Source of the DNA: Nicotiana tabacum
Taxonomy: Eukaryota; Streptophyta; Magnoliopsida; Solanales; Solanaceae
Direction: 5' to 3'
Assembly: GCF_000715075.1 (NCBI RefSeq)
Contig: NC_134088.1
Location: 744,001-808,000 of the forward strand
Length of the DNA: 64,000 nt
The notes below the pieces were generated by a model. The model made no database searches. It saw nothing but the letters and a program-made list of their open reading frames with translations, and was not told the origin of the DNA. Below are positions 10,609 through 19,834 of this stretch, in pieces. The translations under genes and the position numbers were made by a program. Each line of letters opens with the position of its first letter. Position 1 is the first letter of the stretch.

Positions 10609-11564
10609 TCATGGAAAAGTTTTGGAATATTTTTGGTGGCAATTTTCTTCGCAACTTTGTTTTGGTACCCAACATTCATCTGATATTCCGAAACAACACC
10701 AGCAAACTGGTGCATCTACACATTTTCTCTTCAAGCAGAAATCAAGGTTTATCTTCTCTCCTCCAAGGACTTTGCGACTTGTATCCATGGGTGGTGCCAT
10801 CATCCTGGTCACGGGATTGGCAGAACTCAGTAGCTTTGATCCAAACCCTATATTCGTATTAAAAAATTTAATATGTATAAATAATTTGTTCAGAACCAAT
10901 AAACTAAAAATCATGTTTATATCCCAATCAACCCTTTGGACTAATGCTTTTTCATTGCCTTTTCACATGGAAAACGGGAGATTAAAAGAATTATAATATA
11001 TCAAGAGTCTTTATATGCAAATCATTAATGTCATTGTGCTAGACTAAGGTACGACTTTTGAAGAACTTGATTTAAGTAAAAGTTTTAACTTTTATATGCA
11101 CAAAAAAAACTTAAGATCACCTAAAAGATAACTAGCTAACTCTTGATTTTGAACTTAGTAACCAAATAAGTTAATTTACCCTAAATATATTTCCAATGTA
11201 ACTAGAAAATGGTATACAACATGAAATTGTAAAAAATGCTAATAGCTTTGATAAAAATAAGATAGACATTAGATAATTAAAAAAATTCACTACCAAAAAA
11301 TCAGGAATTTTAGCAACGAATAAATTCTGCAGCTAAACAATAAAATTCGTCACTAATCCTACTTATCGATGGATTATCAAAATATTTTGTTCTCTACGAA
11401 TAATTTAGCAACAAATTAGTGACGAAATTCATAGATAACTTCAGTTTTTAATAGTGATTCTGGGGGTATGAAAAGCCCAAGCCACATTTACCTTCAGTCT
11501 CTTTTGAAAATATAAGAAAAATAAAAGAGAAAAGAACCAAATATCCCATGTTTACAGTAGCCAT
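10609..11564 (-). CDS. ESF1/MEG-like secreted cysteine-rich peptide (two exons)
   Basis: Probable two-exon gene. Exon 1 runs 11564-11492: an ATG and 24 codons of a hydrophobic signal peptide (MATVNMGYLVLFSFIFLIFS), ending GAAG|GTAAAT. Exon 2 runs 10847-10609 after the acceptor ATATAG|GG. The phases agree (73 + 239 nt), giving 103 residues. The mature part has eight Cys at 62, 67, 73, 75, 76, 83, 90 and 94, spaced C-x4-C-x5-C-x1-C-C-x6-C-x6-C-x3-C, with CWCC and a second Trp. This resembles the EMBRYO SURROUNDING FACTOR 1 / maternally expressed gene family: secreted peptides with four disulfides and conserved Trp, known in Arabidopsis for early embryo patterning. The 644-bp intron holds a CACTA MITE. 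Family assignment is from motif memory; expression and splicing are inferred. Confidence 0.75.
11288..11456. mobile_element. CACTA-type MITE (169 bp) in the ESF1-like intron
   Basis: Starts CACTACCAAAAA and ends TTTTTAATAGTG, so the termini are inverted CACTA. The flanking 3-bp duplications are identical (ATT at 11285-11287 and 11457-11459), as expected for En/Spm (CACTA) transposition. Subterminal words AGTGACGAAATT and TTCGTCACTAAT are also inverted. No coding capacity. It sits 35 bp from the splice donor of the minus-strand gene. Confidence 0.88.
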
Positions 11565-12198
11565 AGTCTGAAAATTTCAACCAACGTATAGATACATGCG
11601 TTAGAACTCCTTGCTTTAATAGTAGTACACTTCTTTTCTTTTCTTTATTTTTATTTTCCCTAAAACATCGGGAAAAAAATTTATGCGGATATTGTTAAGA
11701 ATTAATAGAAGTTATTTACATTAAATTTACATATATCCAAATCAGACTTTAACAAAGAAAATTAAATGAGTTTTTCCACTCAATGTTAAAGTGATAGGAG
11801 AATTTGACTAATATAACCATGGGGTAACTTTGTGTATTCCATTATAATTTGAAATGAGCTCATGTTATACGCCGTAATACTAATTTTTCTTGTGGTTTAC
11901 GATATTACATTTACCTTTGTTGTTTTAATATTTTATAATATTTATTATTAATTTTAAGAATTATGATATGAATAATTTAATTTTTCTTTAGCTTTGTATA
12001 TTTTCTTTGCTTAGCTTTAGTTAAATCTTTGGTTAATCTCACTTAAAACTATTTTGTGGCCTAAATTAGTTAAACTATTTAACAATTTTCTTTTTATCGG
12101 TCTTAAGCGTTATGCTTCTACATCTGTTTCTTAGCATTATGCAGAAGCGATCTGCATTTTAGAAATATCTCCTGTATTTTGTTTGCCGATATTCTGTA
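11565..12198. other. AT-rich intergenic stretch upstream of the ESF1-like gene
   Basis: About 630 bp with no convincing ORF or repeat. It would hold the promoter of the minus-strand ESF1-like gene. A GATATATGTAAA motif (minus strand, near 11730) is a weak TATA candidate about 170 bp before the ATG. Confidence 0.4.
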
Positions 12199-12459
12199 CT
12201 CTCTCCTTGTCCATAATAAGTGATTTTTTCCTTTTTCTTTTGGTTCAAAATAAGTATCCTTTTATATAATCAAGAAAAAATTAATTAATTTTTTTTCAAA
12301 ATTTGACCTTATTTACATATCTCAATGTGTTGAGGTAACAATATGCAAATTTTAATTAAGGGTAATTTAGTGAATACATAATTTTTCTCTAGGAGTTCAT
12401 ATCTTCTTAAGGGGTATACCAAAGGCCAAAAAGTCACTTATTATGGACCGGAAGGAGTG
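12199..12459. mobile_element. Stowaway-like MITE (261 bp)
   Basis: Terminal inverted repeats CTCTCTCCTTGTCCATAATA and its near reverse complement TATTATGGACCGGAAGGAGTG, with internal TAAGTGA continuing the match. It is flanked by TA on both sides (12197-12198 and 12460-12461), the Stowaway (Tc1/mariner) target duplication. It lies between the two cysteine-rich peptide genes. Confidence 0.87.
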
Positions 12460-12766
12460 TATGTTTATTATTACTAAAGAAAATTATCATAAACCAAATC
12501 TCCCTCAAATATTTATTCAAAAAGAACAATTAATTAATTTAATAGCCGCTCACCCAACCGCTTAAATTACAAATAGCCATATATGTGTGTGTGAGGGGGA
12601 GGGGGGGGGGTTATGGTCATTTTATATGTGTTATCATCCACAAATACCCAGTAGAACAAGCAAATAGTAAGTAAATCGTAAATCCAATCGGCTATTTGTG
12701 TAAAGATCCCTATTAAAAATTCCTTAAAGTATAAACAAGCCAAAAGAAGATAGAAAAAGAAAGTAC

Positions 12767-12971
12767 CTTTGATTAAAGAATTATTGGGAGAACTGTGCGA
12801 GCATTCCTTTCCACAAGATATGTAACATCCAGGATTTTGAAAACATGCACGAATACAATCCCTAAAACATTTTTGATCCAAATCACATGATACTTGTGAA
12901 GTACAAATCAACATTAGCAATAATAACATTGCCATCAATTGAATAATATTGGCATCAATCTTCTTTCCCAT
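12767..12971 (-). CDS. Thionin-like secreted cysteine-rich peptide (exon 1; 3' end unresolved)
   Basis: Starts at the ATG at 12971. A 28-residue Leu/Met-rich signal peptide is followed by a short domain with Cys at 29, 35, 39, 43, 49, 53 and 57. The last six form C-x3-C-x3-C-x5-C-x3-C-x3-C, the helical-hairpin spacing of plant thionin-like proteins. Reading continues SSPNNSLIKG to a good donor (AAAG|GTACTT, GT at 12766-12765). Unspliced, the frame stays open to 12567, but that tail is encoded by poly(C) and CA repeats and is probably intronic or untranslated. A TATA box lies about 65 bp upstream. A secreted defence or signalling peptide is inferred; the exact family and the last exon are uncertain. 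Confidence 0.65.
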
Positions 12972-13032
12972 TTTTGACTAAATTGTTTGTTCTTAGTTTA
13001 TGTTTTCGTGGTTTGATATGATGGTTCTGCTT

Positions 13033-13050
13033 TTATATATATATATATAA
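13033..13050 (-). promoter_or_regulatory. TATA box of the thionin-like gene
   Basis: Read on the minus strand, an uninterrupted TTATATATATATATATAAAA lies about 62-80 bp before the ATG at 12971, leaving room for a 5' UTR of about 30-45 nt. The stretch is also a short (TA)n tract, so instability is possible. Confidence 0.65.
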
Positions 13051-13257
13051 ATTATTGATATTGCTAATCTTGTAGTAAAGAATATAATTTAAACATTTGC
13101 CATATTTGAAACAGCAAATCTATTATATTTATGGTAATATATTAAATGTAGCAAGATTGACATACATTTGTCTACAACAGATAAGATAGAAATGAGTTAA
13201 TGAGTCTTAATTAACAAGCATGCATAATTAGAAAAGAAGGTCGAAGGCTACTATATT

Positions 13258-13398
13258 AAAAAAGGACAGCTCGATGCATGAGGTATTCAACATTTGCATA
13301 GGATCCGCAGAAGGACCGCACCGCAAGAGGATATGATATAGGCAGCCTACCCTGATGTAAATATTACTGACCAACTCCACGGCTCGAACCAATGACCA
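13258..13398 (-). mobile_element. SINE fragment with 3' poly(T) (Au-like)
   Basis: On the minus strand it begins near a B-box-like GGTTCGAGCC and runs through TAGGCTGCCTATATCATATCC and a CTTGCGGTGCGGTCC block to a short poly(T) after GCTGTCC. tRNA-derived B boxes and poly(T) ends characterise Au-type plant SINEs. The A-box half is missing and the body has diverged. Confidence 0.6.
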
Positions 13399-14937
13399 AT
13401 TATTGAATGAATGGTAGATACATTGACAACTGGATACAAATGTATAAGTTAAGAGATTAGTTGAGTAGTTAGAAGATTAGTTAGGCTGATAGTATAAAAT
13501 GTACAATGCCTTTCCATTAGTCTATTATGTTAGTTATCGCTGTAGCAATGAGTAGCAATTACTTTTCTCCTCTGTTCTTCTTCATTCATGCTCATTTCTC
13601 CATTGCTAATATCTTCGAATCTAGATTTCATCACGGTATCAGAGTGAGCTTTGATCTACGCTTCACGACTTTGATTCTAGATTCCTCTTCCTCATTCTCA
13701 ATTGATTTACTCAACTAAGATGGCTGATTGTTTCGACTCCCAAAAGCTAGGGTTCGTTCAATTTTGAGCAAATCAGTGTTTCTTGTGCAGCTTTGTCTGG
13801 GCTTAATTTCCTTGGTAAGAAAGAAATAGCGATTAACACTAAAGATAATGGATCGACTCCAGCTAATGCAACTGTAGCTCCGATAATTGACCAACATCAT
13901 CCTTTGTTTTTCAACCTAGCAATACTTCAGGAAGTTATCTAATTTCAGTTAAACTCACTAGACTTGAGAATTACACTTTATGGAGTAGTAATATACGTGT
14001 AAGTTTGCTAGGAAAGAGTAAGCTAGGGTTTGTAAATGGGAGGTACCCTAAGGAGAATTTTCCTTCTGTTCTACATGAGCTATGAGAAAACTATAATGCT
14101 ATAGTGCTATCGTGGATTATGATTTCTGTGGGTGCCAAGTTATTGAGTGGCATGGTGTATGCCTGAAGTCCTCACAAAGTGTGGATAGATCTCAAGGAAA
14201 CATTTGACAAAGTCAATGGTTCCAGAGTGTTGTTTATGCACAAACAAATAGCTTCCCTTGCTCAAGGGATTTCATCTATCTCTGCATATTTTTCAAAATT
14301 GAAAGAGCTATCGGCAACAAGGGAGCTAATTCCTATGGGACCCTAGCTCAACTCAATAACAAAGGTAACATTGGTCACAATCATACCTATCTAGGAGATG
14401 GAATGACTCACACTGGGGCAACATTATTGTTTAGCAACAAAGATAATGCAAGTTTAGGCTACAACTTTTCTAGTGGAAATAACCATTCAGGCTCTAACTA
14501 TAGGTCTAGAAAGAATAGTCTGCATTGTGACTATTGCAACTTTAAAGGGCACACTAGAGAAACCTGATACATACAAAATGGTTATCCACCTGATTTTAAG
14601 TCAGATCTTCCAACCAGACATCCCTCAATTTACTCAAGAACAACACAGTCAGATTTCGCAACTTCTAAGAAAGCAAACTAAATATAGTTGATCAGCTATG
14701 GCATCAGGTATGCCATCCTGTGGTGATGTTATTGAAATTCTGATTACATGTATTGTAGATTCAGGAGCCTCAAGTCACATGTAAATAGATACAATCTGCT
14801 GACTAATGCTAAGGCAATCTTTAATGATATAAGGGAAAAAATACATCTGCCTACTGGTAGTGTAGCTCAGATTAGGCACATAGGTTCTGCTTATCTTCTA
14901 AAGGATCTAAAGGTGTCTAATGTGATGTGGTTTCTAT
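13399..14937 (+). mobile_element. C1: truncated Ty1/copia element (LTR end, gag, protease start)
   Basis: LTR-like sequence with a TATAAAATGT promoter motif (near 13492) ends at about 13630. A primer site, GGTATCAGAGTGAG (13635-13648), follows, and then a degraded copia gag. The element breaks off at about 14937, shortly after the protease signature. No RT, integrase or second LTR is found. The left LTR boundary is not defined. Confidence 0.75.
13720..14937 (+). pseudogene. C1 copia gag/protease remnant
   Basis: Begins ATGGCTGATTG at 13720. UBN2-type gag homology is readable: a LENYTLWSSNIRVSLLGKSK block near 13965-14025 and a KVWIDLKETFDKVN block near 14175-14220. A zinc knuckle (HCDYCNFKGHTRE, near 14520) follows, whose last Cys codon is a TGA, then the protease signature VDSGASSHM (near 14755-14780). 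Stops and frameshifts throughout prevent a product. The sequence loses copia similarity at about 14937. Confidence 0.75.
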
Positions 14938-15337
14938 AACGACCTCGAGTAAATTTTCAATAGTAACTGAGTTTACATTCAAACATATATAAATATTTCT
15001 AACAAAAGTTACTGTGTTTACGCGAATCCGTCAGTCGCAAGTGGATCCGCCTCAGGTCAAAGGCTGATAAAGTAAAAGTAAAAATTCCTAGTGTTATCTT
15101 GAAAAGGTTCCAAACCATATGTGGATTTAAAAAACAACACATGTTTTATTTCTTATACAAGAAACATCTTATATAAATTTATCTTAAGGGAAAATATATA
15201 AGATATATTTGCAAAATAAATAGGATGTAATTCCGAAGTGAATAATTTGAACCCGGTATATAAATCAAACACATATCTTATCTCTAATAAAATCATAAGT
15301 AAAAAATTGGAGTTAATTAGGTTTGACTATGACATAT
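14938..15337. other. Unassigned AT-rich stretch
   Basis: Four hundred bases between the break of C1 and the proposed C2 LTR start. No ORF, terminal repeat or recognised motif apart from a TAACGACCTCGAG near 14938, which faintly resembles gypsy LTR starts. Possibly a remnant of an older insertion. Confidence 0.3.
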
Positions 15338-16077
15338 TGTTAAAGTCAACTAGTGAGTAACAGACACATGATAGTGTGACGACCCGACCAGTCGTCTCAT
15401 GAGTTACCACTTCGTTTTCCCCATTTCTGCTTTATTATGCTTCGTTATCCATATTTTATATGATTGAGTTGAGTAGGTTGCGTTCGGAGTGGATTTGGTA
15501 AGTAATGAGACACTTAGTCTCTTTTGAGAAGGTTCAAGTCGAAAAAGTCAACTTGATATTGACTTGTATATTAGAGGGTTCAGATGAGAGTTCCGATAGT
15601 TTGGTTAGCTTTGGGAGGTGATTTATGGCTTAGGAGTGTGATCGGTATTGGGTTTGGAGGTCCAGTGTAGAATTAGGCTTGAATTGGCGAAGTTAGTATT
15701 TTGGCGATTTCCGGTTGTTAGGCGTGGTTTTGATCGAAGGGTCAGAATGGAAATCCGAGAGTTGCTATATCTTCTTTATGTCATTTGTGATGTGTGTGCA
15801 TAATTTCAGGTCATTCAGACATGTTTTGGTTAGGTTTTTGATCGAAAGCGTATTTCGGAAGTTTTAGAAAACTTAGGCTTGAATCCGATGAATTTTGGCT
15901 AATTTGATATTGTTTGAGGTATTTTGATGATTGGAGAAAGTTTGAATGATGTTTTAGGATGTGTTGGTGTTTTTGGTTGAGGTCCCGAGGGCCTCGGGTG
16001 AGTTTCAGATGGTCAATCGGACCATTTTTGGCTTTGAGAAGTTGCAGAATTGGCTGAATAGATGTTGTAGGTTTTAA

Positions 16078-16300
16078 GCCTTCGCGATCGCGTAGGGTCC
16101 ATTGCGATCATGTAGAAGGATTTTGGGTTGGACTGAGTTTAGCCTTCGCGTTTGCGTTTGAAGTCTTGCATTTGCTAAGGGCTTTGATCTTGTGCTTCAC
16201 ATTCGCATGCAGTATTTCGCGTTCGCATATAAGTATTTGGGGTCCAGTGGTTTTGTTCTCCACGTTCGCATCAGTTGGGTCGTGTTCACAAAGGCATCGC
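16078..16300 (+). other. CpG-rich word cluster in solo LTR
   Basis: Words such as TTCGCGATCGCG, CGCGTTTGCG and TTCGCGTTCGC recur within 220 bp, surrounded by AT-rich sequence. Several have decayed to TTTGCG or TTCACA, consistent with CpG loss. Confidence 0.7.
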
Positions 16301-16784
16301 AAGCTAGAGTTGTAGCCGGTTCGAGGTGAGTAATGATTGAAAATGATGTCCTGAGGGTTTGAAACCCCGGATTGAACATCGTAGTGCTATATTGAGGTGA
16401 GACACGCGCTGGATGATGAGCGTGGGGTCATTTACTACTGGGGATTGAGAAGCGGTCCGTCCTAACTGATGATTTTACCACGTATTTGACTGAAACTTAT
16501 TTGTTATCATCATGATTTGGGCTAATTGCCATATTTGGGCTTCGTGCCAACTATTTGAAACTTTCTGGGATTTTGACTGATTTTCCTCACTATACTTGTT
16601 AAAAATCATAACCCCGGTCATGTTTCTATCTGTTTTAAACGATTCGACCCGATTTTATCATGTTATTCCTAAATGAGAGGAATTTGTGGGCTAAGATCCC
16701 TATCGTCTATTATTGTGCCCGAGAGGCTGTGAGGTTAATGACTGAGAGGGGTTGAGAACCCAATGGTGAGGATATTATATATGT

Positions 16785-16968
16785 TATGGATCGGGTTGCA
16801 CGCCGCAACAATATTTATATGGATTGGGTTGCACGCCCCTCCGGAGTCTGCACACCCCCAGTGAGTGCAGTCGACTATCTATATGGATCAGGTTGCACGT
16901 CGCAGCAATGTATGGATTGGGCTGCATGCCGCAGCGATGTACGGATCGGGCTGCACACCGCAACAGTT
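16785..16968 (+). repeat. GGTTGCACGCCGCAACA minisatellite in solo LTR
   Basis: Five diverged copies of a unit built on TGGATCGGGTTGCACGCCG lie at about 16788, 16819, 16883, 16914 and 16940. A single copy occurs in the E2 3' LTR near 26860, and independent arrays occur in both E3 LTRs (reverse orientation). Confidence 0.8.
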
Positions 16969-17811
16969 ATTCTGATTTCTGTAATTATGCAAGATATATG
17001 GGTCGAGAGCTGAGAATGAGCACTAAGTAATAAGAGTGAGCCCGATGAGCTGATACTGTTCTGAGTGATTGATACTGTGCCCGAGGGGCGGATTTCTACT
17101 TGTTATTTACCTACTAAATTTTCTGTTTTACCTGATTTAAAGAGATTTCACTTGACTTCTTTACTGATTTACTGCTTTACGTGATTTTTACTGCTTTGAT
17201 ATAGAATTACTTTGTGCCTTTATGTGTTTTCATGCTTTCAGCCATTATTTATAATTATTACTCACTAGGTCGGAGTACTCACATTACTCCATGCACCGTG
17301 TGTGCAGATTCAAACATCGCAGAGTTCGCTCTTGAGTGCTGATCTTCCCGTCCAGGCAGTGTTTCGGAGATCACGAGGCGTCCGCAGCCCCCGTGCCTCC
17401 CTTATCTTATCATTTTCATGTTCTTAGAACTATTGTATAAGGTTTAATGATTAGTAGACTGTATCAGGATTTCTCTTAGTTGCAAATGACTTGTGACACC
17501 CCGGTTTGGGCTGTGTCGGGTTGGCTTTTACTGTTGTTATCGTTAATCCCGCAAATTATGGATATTATATCATACTTTAGAACTGTTTATGATATTTAAC
17601 TATTTAAAAGAGGTGTGCTATTTTGGTCTGGCTGGCCTTCTATTCACGAGAGGTGCCATCATGACCGGGTTTGGGAATTGGGTCGTGACAGATAGTTAAA
17701 CCAAAAAAAGAAAAAAGAAAGAAACTGTTATAAATAGAGTTTTATTTATGGTGAATGTCTATATCTTAGAGAGATTTTTAGGATTTTACTTGGTGTCTAA
17801 GTCACTCTTTC

Positions 17812-17824
17812 CCTATAAATAGAG
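17812..17824 (+). promoter_or_regulatory. C2 LTR TATA box
   Basis: CCTATAAATAGAG followed by GGATCC and an AATCAATAA motif about 45 bp downstream is the usual promoter and R-region arrangement of plant copia LTRs. Confidence 0.65.
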
Positions 17825-17890
17825 GGATCCTATTCCATTACAATTCATCCCAAATCAATAAAAAATCCATCTCTCTACTTTTCTCTACAA

Positions 17891-17972
17891 TCTTCTTCTT
17901 CTTCTTCTTCTTCTTCTTCTTCTTCTTCTTCTTCTTCTTCTTCTTCTTCTTCTTCTTCTTCTTCTTCTTCTT

Positions 17973-18003
<31 letters not shown>

Positions 18004-18016
18004 TTCTTCTTCTTCT
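17891..18016 (+). repeat. (TTC)n microsatellite
   Basis: An essentially perfect TTC/CTT run of about 110 bp, with one interruption (TTATTC near 18002) before it degrades. It lies at the LTR/leader junction of C2. Confidence 0.98.
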
Positions 18017-18335
18017 CCTCTACTTCTCTAATTAAGTAGAAGCTTTAGGATTGAGCGTAATAATTATCAATTGTTCCATGAATTTTCTTCATGATTAAAT
18101 TCTGGATGTAAGGTAAGTGTTTTACTTTATTTTTCTTTTTAAAATTCTTGATATTATATAATTTTATTTTGAATACAAGCAAAAACGATAAATTTTGATT
18201 GTGGAGTTTGAAAGAAATTATAACCACCCAAAGTGGTAAATTTTCTTTGTCTTGCCATGATCAAATTCATGTATGATTCTGGGTAAAGAATTGGAAACCC
18301 GTCCCATTTGTTTATTCTCATTCCCTTAAGAGAAT

Positions 18336-18538
18336 GTGATATCAATATGTGATAAGTCTAAAAGAAGACAAAATTATTACTATGAATGTATCAATGGATG
18401 TGGATATGGAAATAGACGAATTTATAATCGTCATCATTCTGGTAATAAGAACAACAAAGATTCTCAAAATAATCCTTCACTTTATGAAAGTAATATTTGT
18501 CATCGATTTGACATGAGATTTTGTAAAGCACATATTGA
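18336..18538 (+). pseudogene. C2 gag C-terminal remnant
   Basis: Open for the whole stretch. A Gly/Arg/Tyr-rich region (GYGNRRIYNRHHSGNKNN) is followed by ICHRFDMRFCKAH, a decayed CCHC knuckle. It is cut at 18538 by E2. Sequence after 18538 in the same frame belongs to the E2 LTR. The N-terminal two thirds of gag are absent. Confidence 0.6.
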
Positions 18539-19635
18539 TGTAACGAGGTTTTATCAAGAGTTACCACTCCGGACAAGGTTTGATAGACTTTTTGATCGAA
18601 AGCGGAATGTGGAAGTTTTTGGAATTCTTAGGCTTGAATCTGTGGTTGATTTGATGTTTTGATATTGTTTTGAGCATTCCGAGGGTTGTTACAAGTTTGA
18701 ATGATGTTATGAGATATGTTGGCATGTTTGGTTGGGGTCCTGAGGGCCTTAGGTGAGTTTTGTATGGTTAAACGGACCAAATCATTGTTTTGAAAGTTGC
18801 AGATTTTCTGCTATTTTTGTTGCAGACTTTTGGCCTTCGCGTTCGCGAGAGGGATCTTGCGTTCGTGAAGGGATGAGTAGTGAGGCTAGAAATTTGGCAT
18901 TCCCGTTCGCGATGCTAGCCTCGCTTTCACGAAGGGTGAAGTTTTGAGTGCACCACGAACGCGATAGGGTTCCCACGTTCGCGTAGAGTAATTAGAGCAG
19001 CTGGGGTCCTAGTCATTGTGCTTTGCATTAGCCCTGGGTGTGTTGCGTTCGTGATGGTTTGAGAAGCTGAAGCTTTGCATTCACGTTAGGAGGTCGTGTT
19101 CGCGATGAAGGATTAAGTGGTCAATGGATTTTTGTGCTTCACAAACGCGTGGCTTTGACCGCGTTCGCGAAGAAGGAAAGAGTCACCTGGGCAGAATGTT
19201 TAAATATCTATTGTTCGCGATTTTGGGTCTAATTTCCCTGCACCCTATGTGCAGATCCAGGAGTCTCGAGTCACGCTAGCAAGTGCTTATTTGTCTTCCA
19301 ATAGGCTTTTGGAGTTGACTAGACAGCTGCTTGGAATTTGTAGCCCAGTGCTTCTCCTTCTTATCTTTATTCCTCTTTCTAGTAGCTTTGTTTCAGACTA
19401 TGTTGTCTTTTCATATTTCTAGACGATTTGTACTTGCTCATGACTGGTGGCACCCCAATGTCGGGCTGTGTTTTGTTTCTGCACTATTTTATCCTTCCTT
19501 ATACTATGGGATTTTAGCTTATTAATGTCTTTAAATGACTTATTATAATTGTTTGGTTGGTTTTTGGGTTTGTGTCGGTTGGCCTAGTTTCACGATAGGC
19601 ACCATCACGATCGAGTACGTTTTACGGTCGTGACA
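18539..19635 (+). repeat. E2 5' LTR with two internal deletions (1097 bp)
   Basis: Starts TGTAACGAGG and ends GGTCGTGACA. Compared with the 3' LTR it lacks about 405 bp (equivalent of 24851-25257) and about 1519 bp (equivalent of 25915-27433). Retained parts align well, including the CpG cluster at 18835-19225. The first deletion removes sequence beginning about 40 bp into the LTR; the second removes the minisatellite region. Confidence 0.9.
18835..19225 (+). other. CpG-rich word cluster in E2 5' LTR
   Basis: Repeats of CGCGTTCGCGA, TTCGCGAAG and CACGAACGCGA in both orientations, matching 25515-25850 of the 3' LTR. Several 5' LTR copies have lost CpGs that the 3' copy retains, and the reverse. 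Confidence 0.75.
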
Positions 19636-19638
19636 AGT

Positions 19639-19649
19639 TGATATCCGAG
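19639..19649 (+). other. E2 primer-binding site (decayed)
   Basis: TGATATCCGAG, three bases after the LTR end, aligns with TGGTATCAGAG of E1 with two changes. It is complementary to the initiator methionine tRNA 3' end. Confidence 0.75.
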
Positions 19650-19834
19650 ACTAGGTTACATAGGTCTCATAAGTCATGAGCATGTTTAGTAGAGTCTCGC
19701 GGATCGGTACAGAGACGTCTGTATTTATCCTCGAGAGGCTGCAGAACCTTTAGGAAAACTTTATATTCTTGAATTCTTGTCGTGCAAATCTATTGATTCG
19801 AGCACTAAACTTCTGTTATTCTATTCTCTCACAG

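Larger units (their letters stand above)
15375..17690 (+). repeat. Solo gypsy LTR (2316 bp) with TSD GATAG
   Basis: Starts TGTGACGACCCGACC and ends GGGTCGTGACA. The 5-bp direct repeats GATAG (15370-15374 and 17691-17695) flank it exactly, with no internal region. This is the product of LTR-LTR recombination of a Tekay-like element. It is the same family as L2 at 61475 and related to the E2 LTR: they share the blocks at 16320-16560 and the TGCACC..GTGTGCA box at 17292-17306. It is inserted in the C2 LTR. Confidence 0.93.
17696..18060 (+). repeat. C2 LTR, right portion
   Basis: Continues the LTR interrupted by the solo LTR. It has the TATA motif at 17812, then a pyrimidine-rich leader swamped by a (TTC)n tract. 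The normal LTR end and primer site cannot be made out and may have been lost in the microsatellite. Confidence 0.55.

Noticed and set aside
10589..10996. A 135-codon plus-strand open frame
   Set aside because: It is antisense to exon 2 of the ESF1-like gene, has no domain or signal features, and the minus strand has a coherent Cys pattern with matching splice phases.
12567..12766. Continuation of the thionin-like frame as coding
   Set aside because: Follows a good splice donor and ends in a repeat-derived Pro/His tail; treated as intronic or untranslated, though not excluded.
16108..16379. Minus-strand open frames in the solo LTR
   Set aside because: Arise from the CpG-poor strand of the repeated TTCGCG words; no protein similarity recognised.
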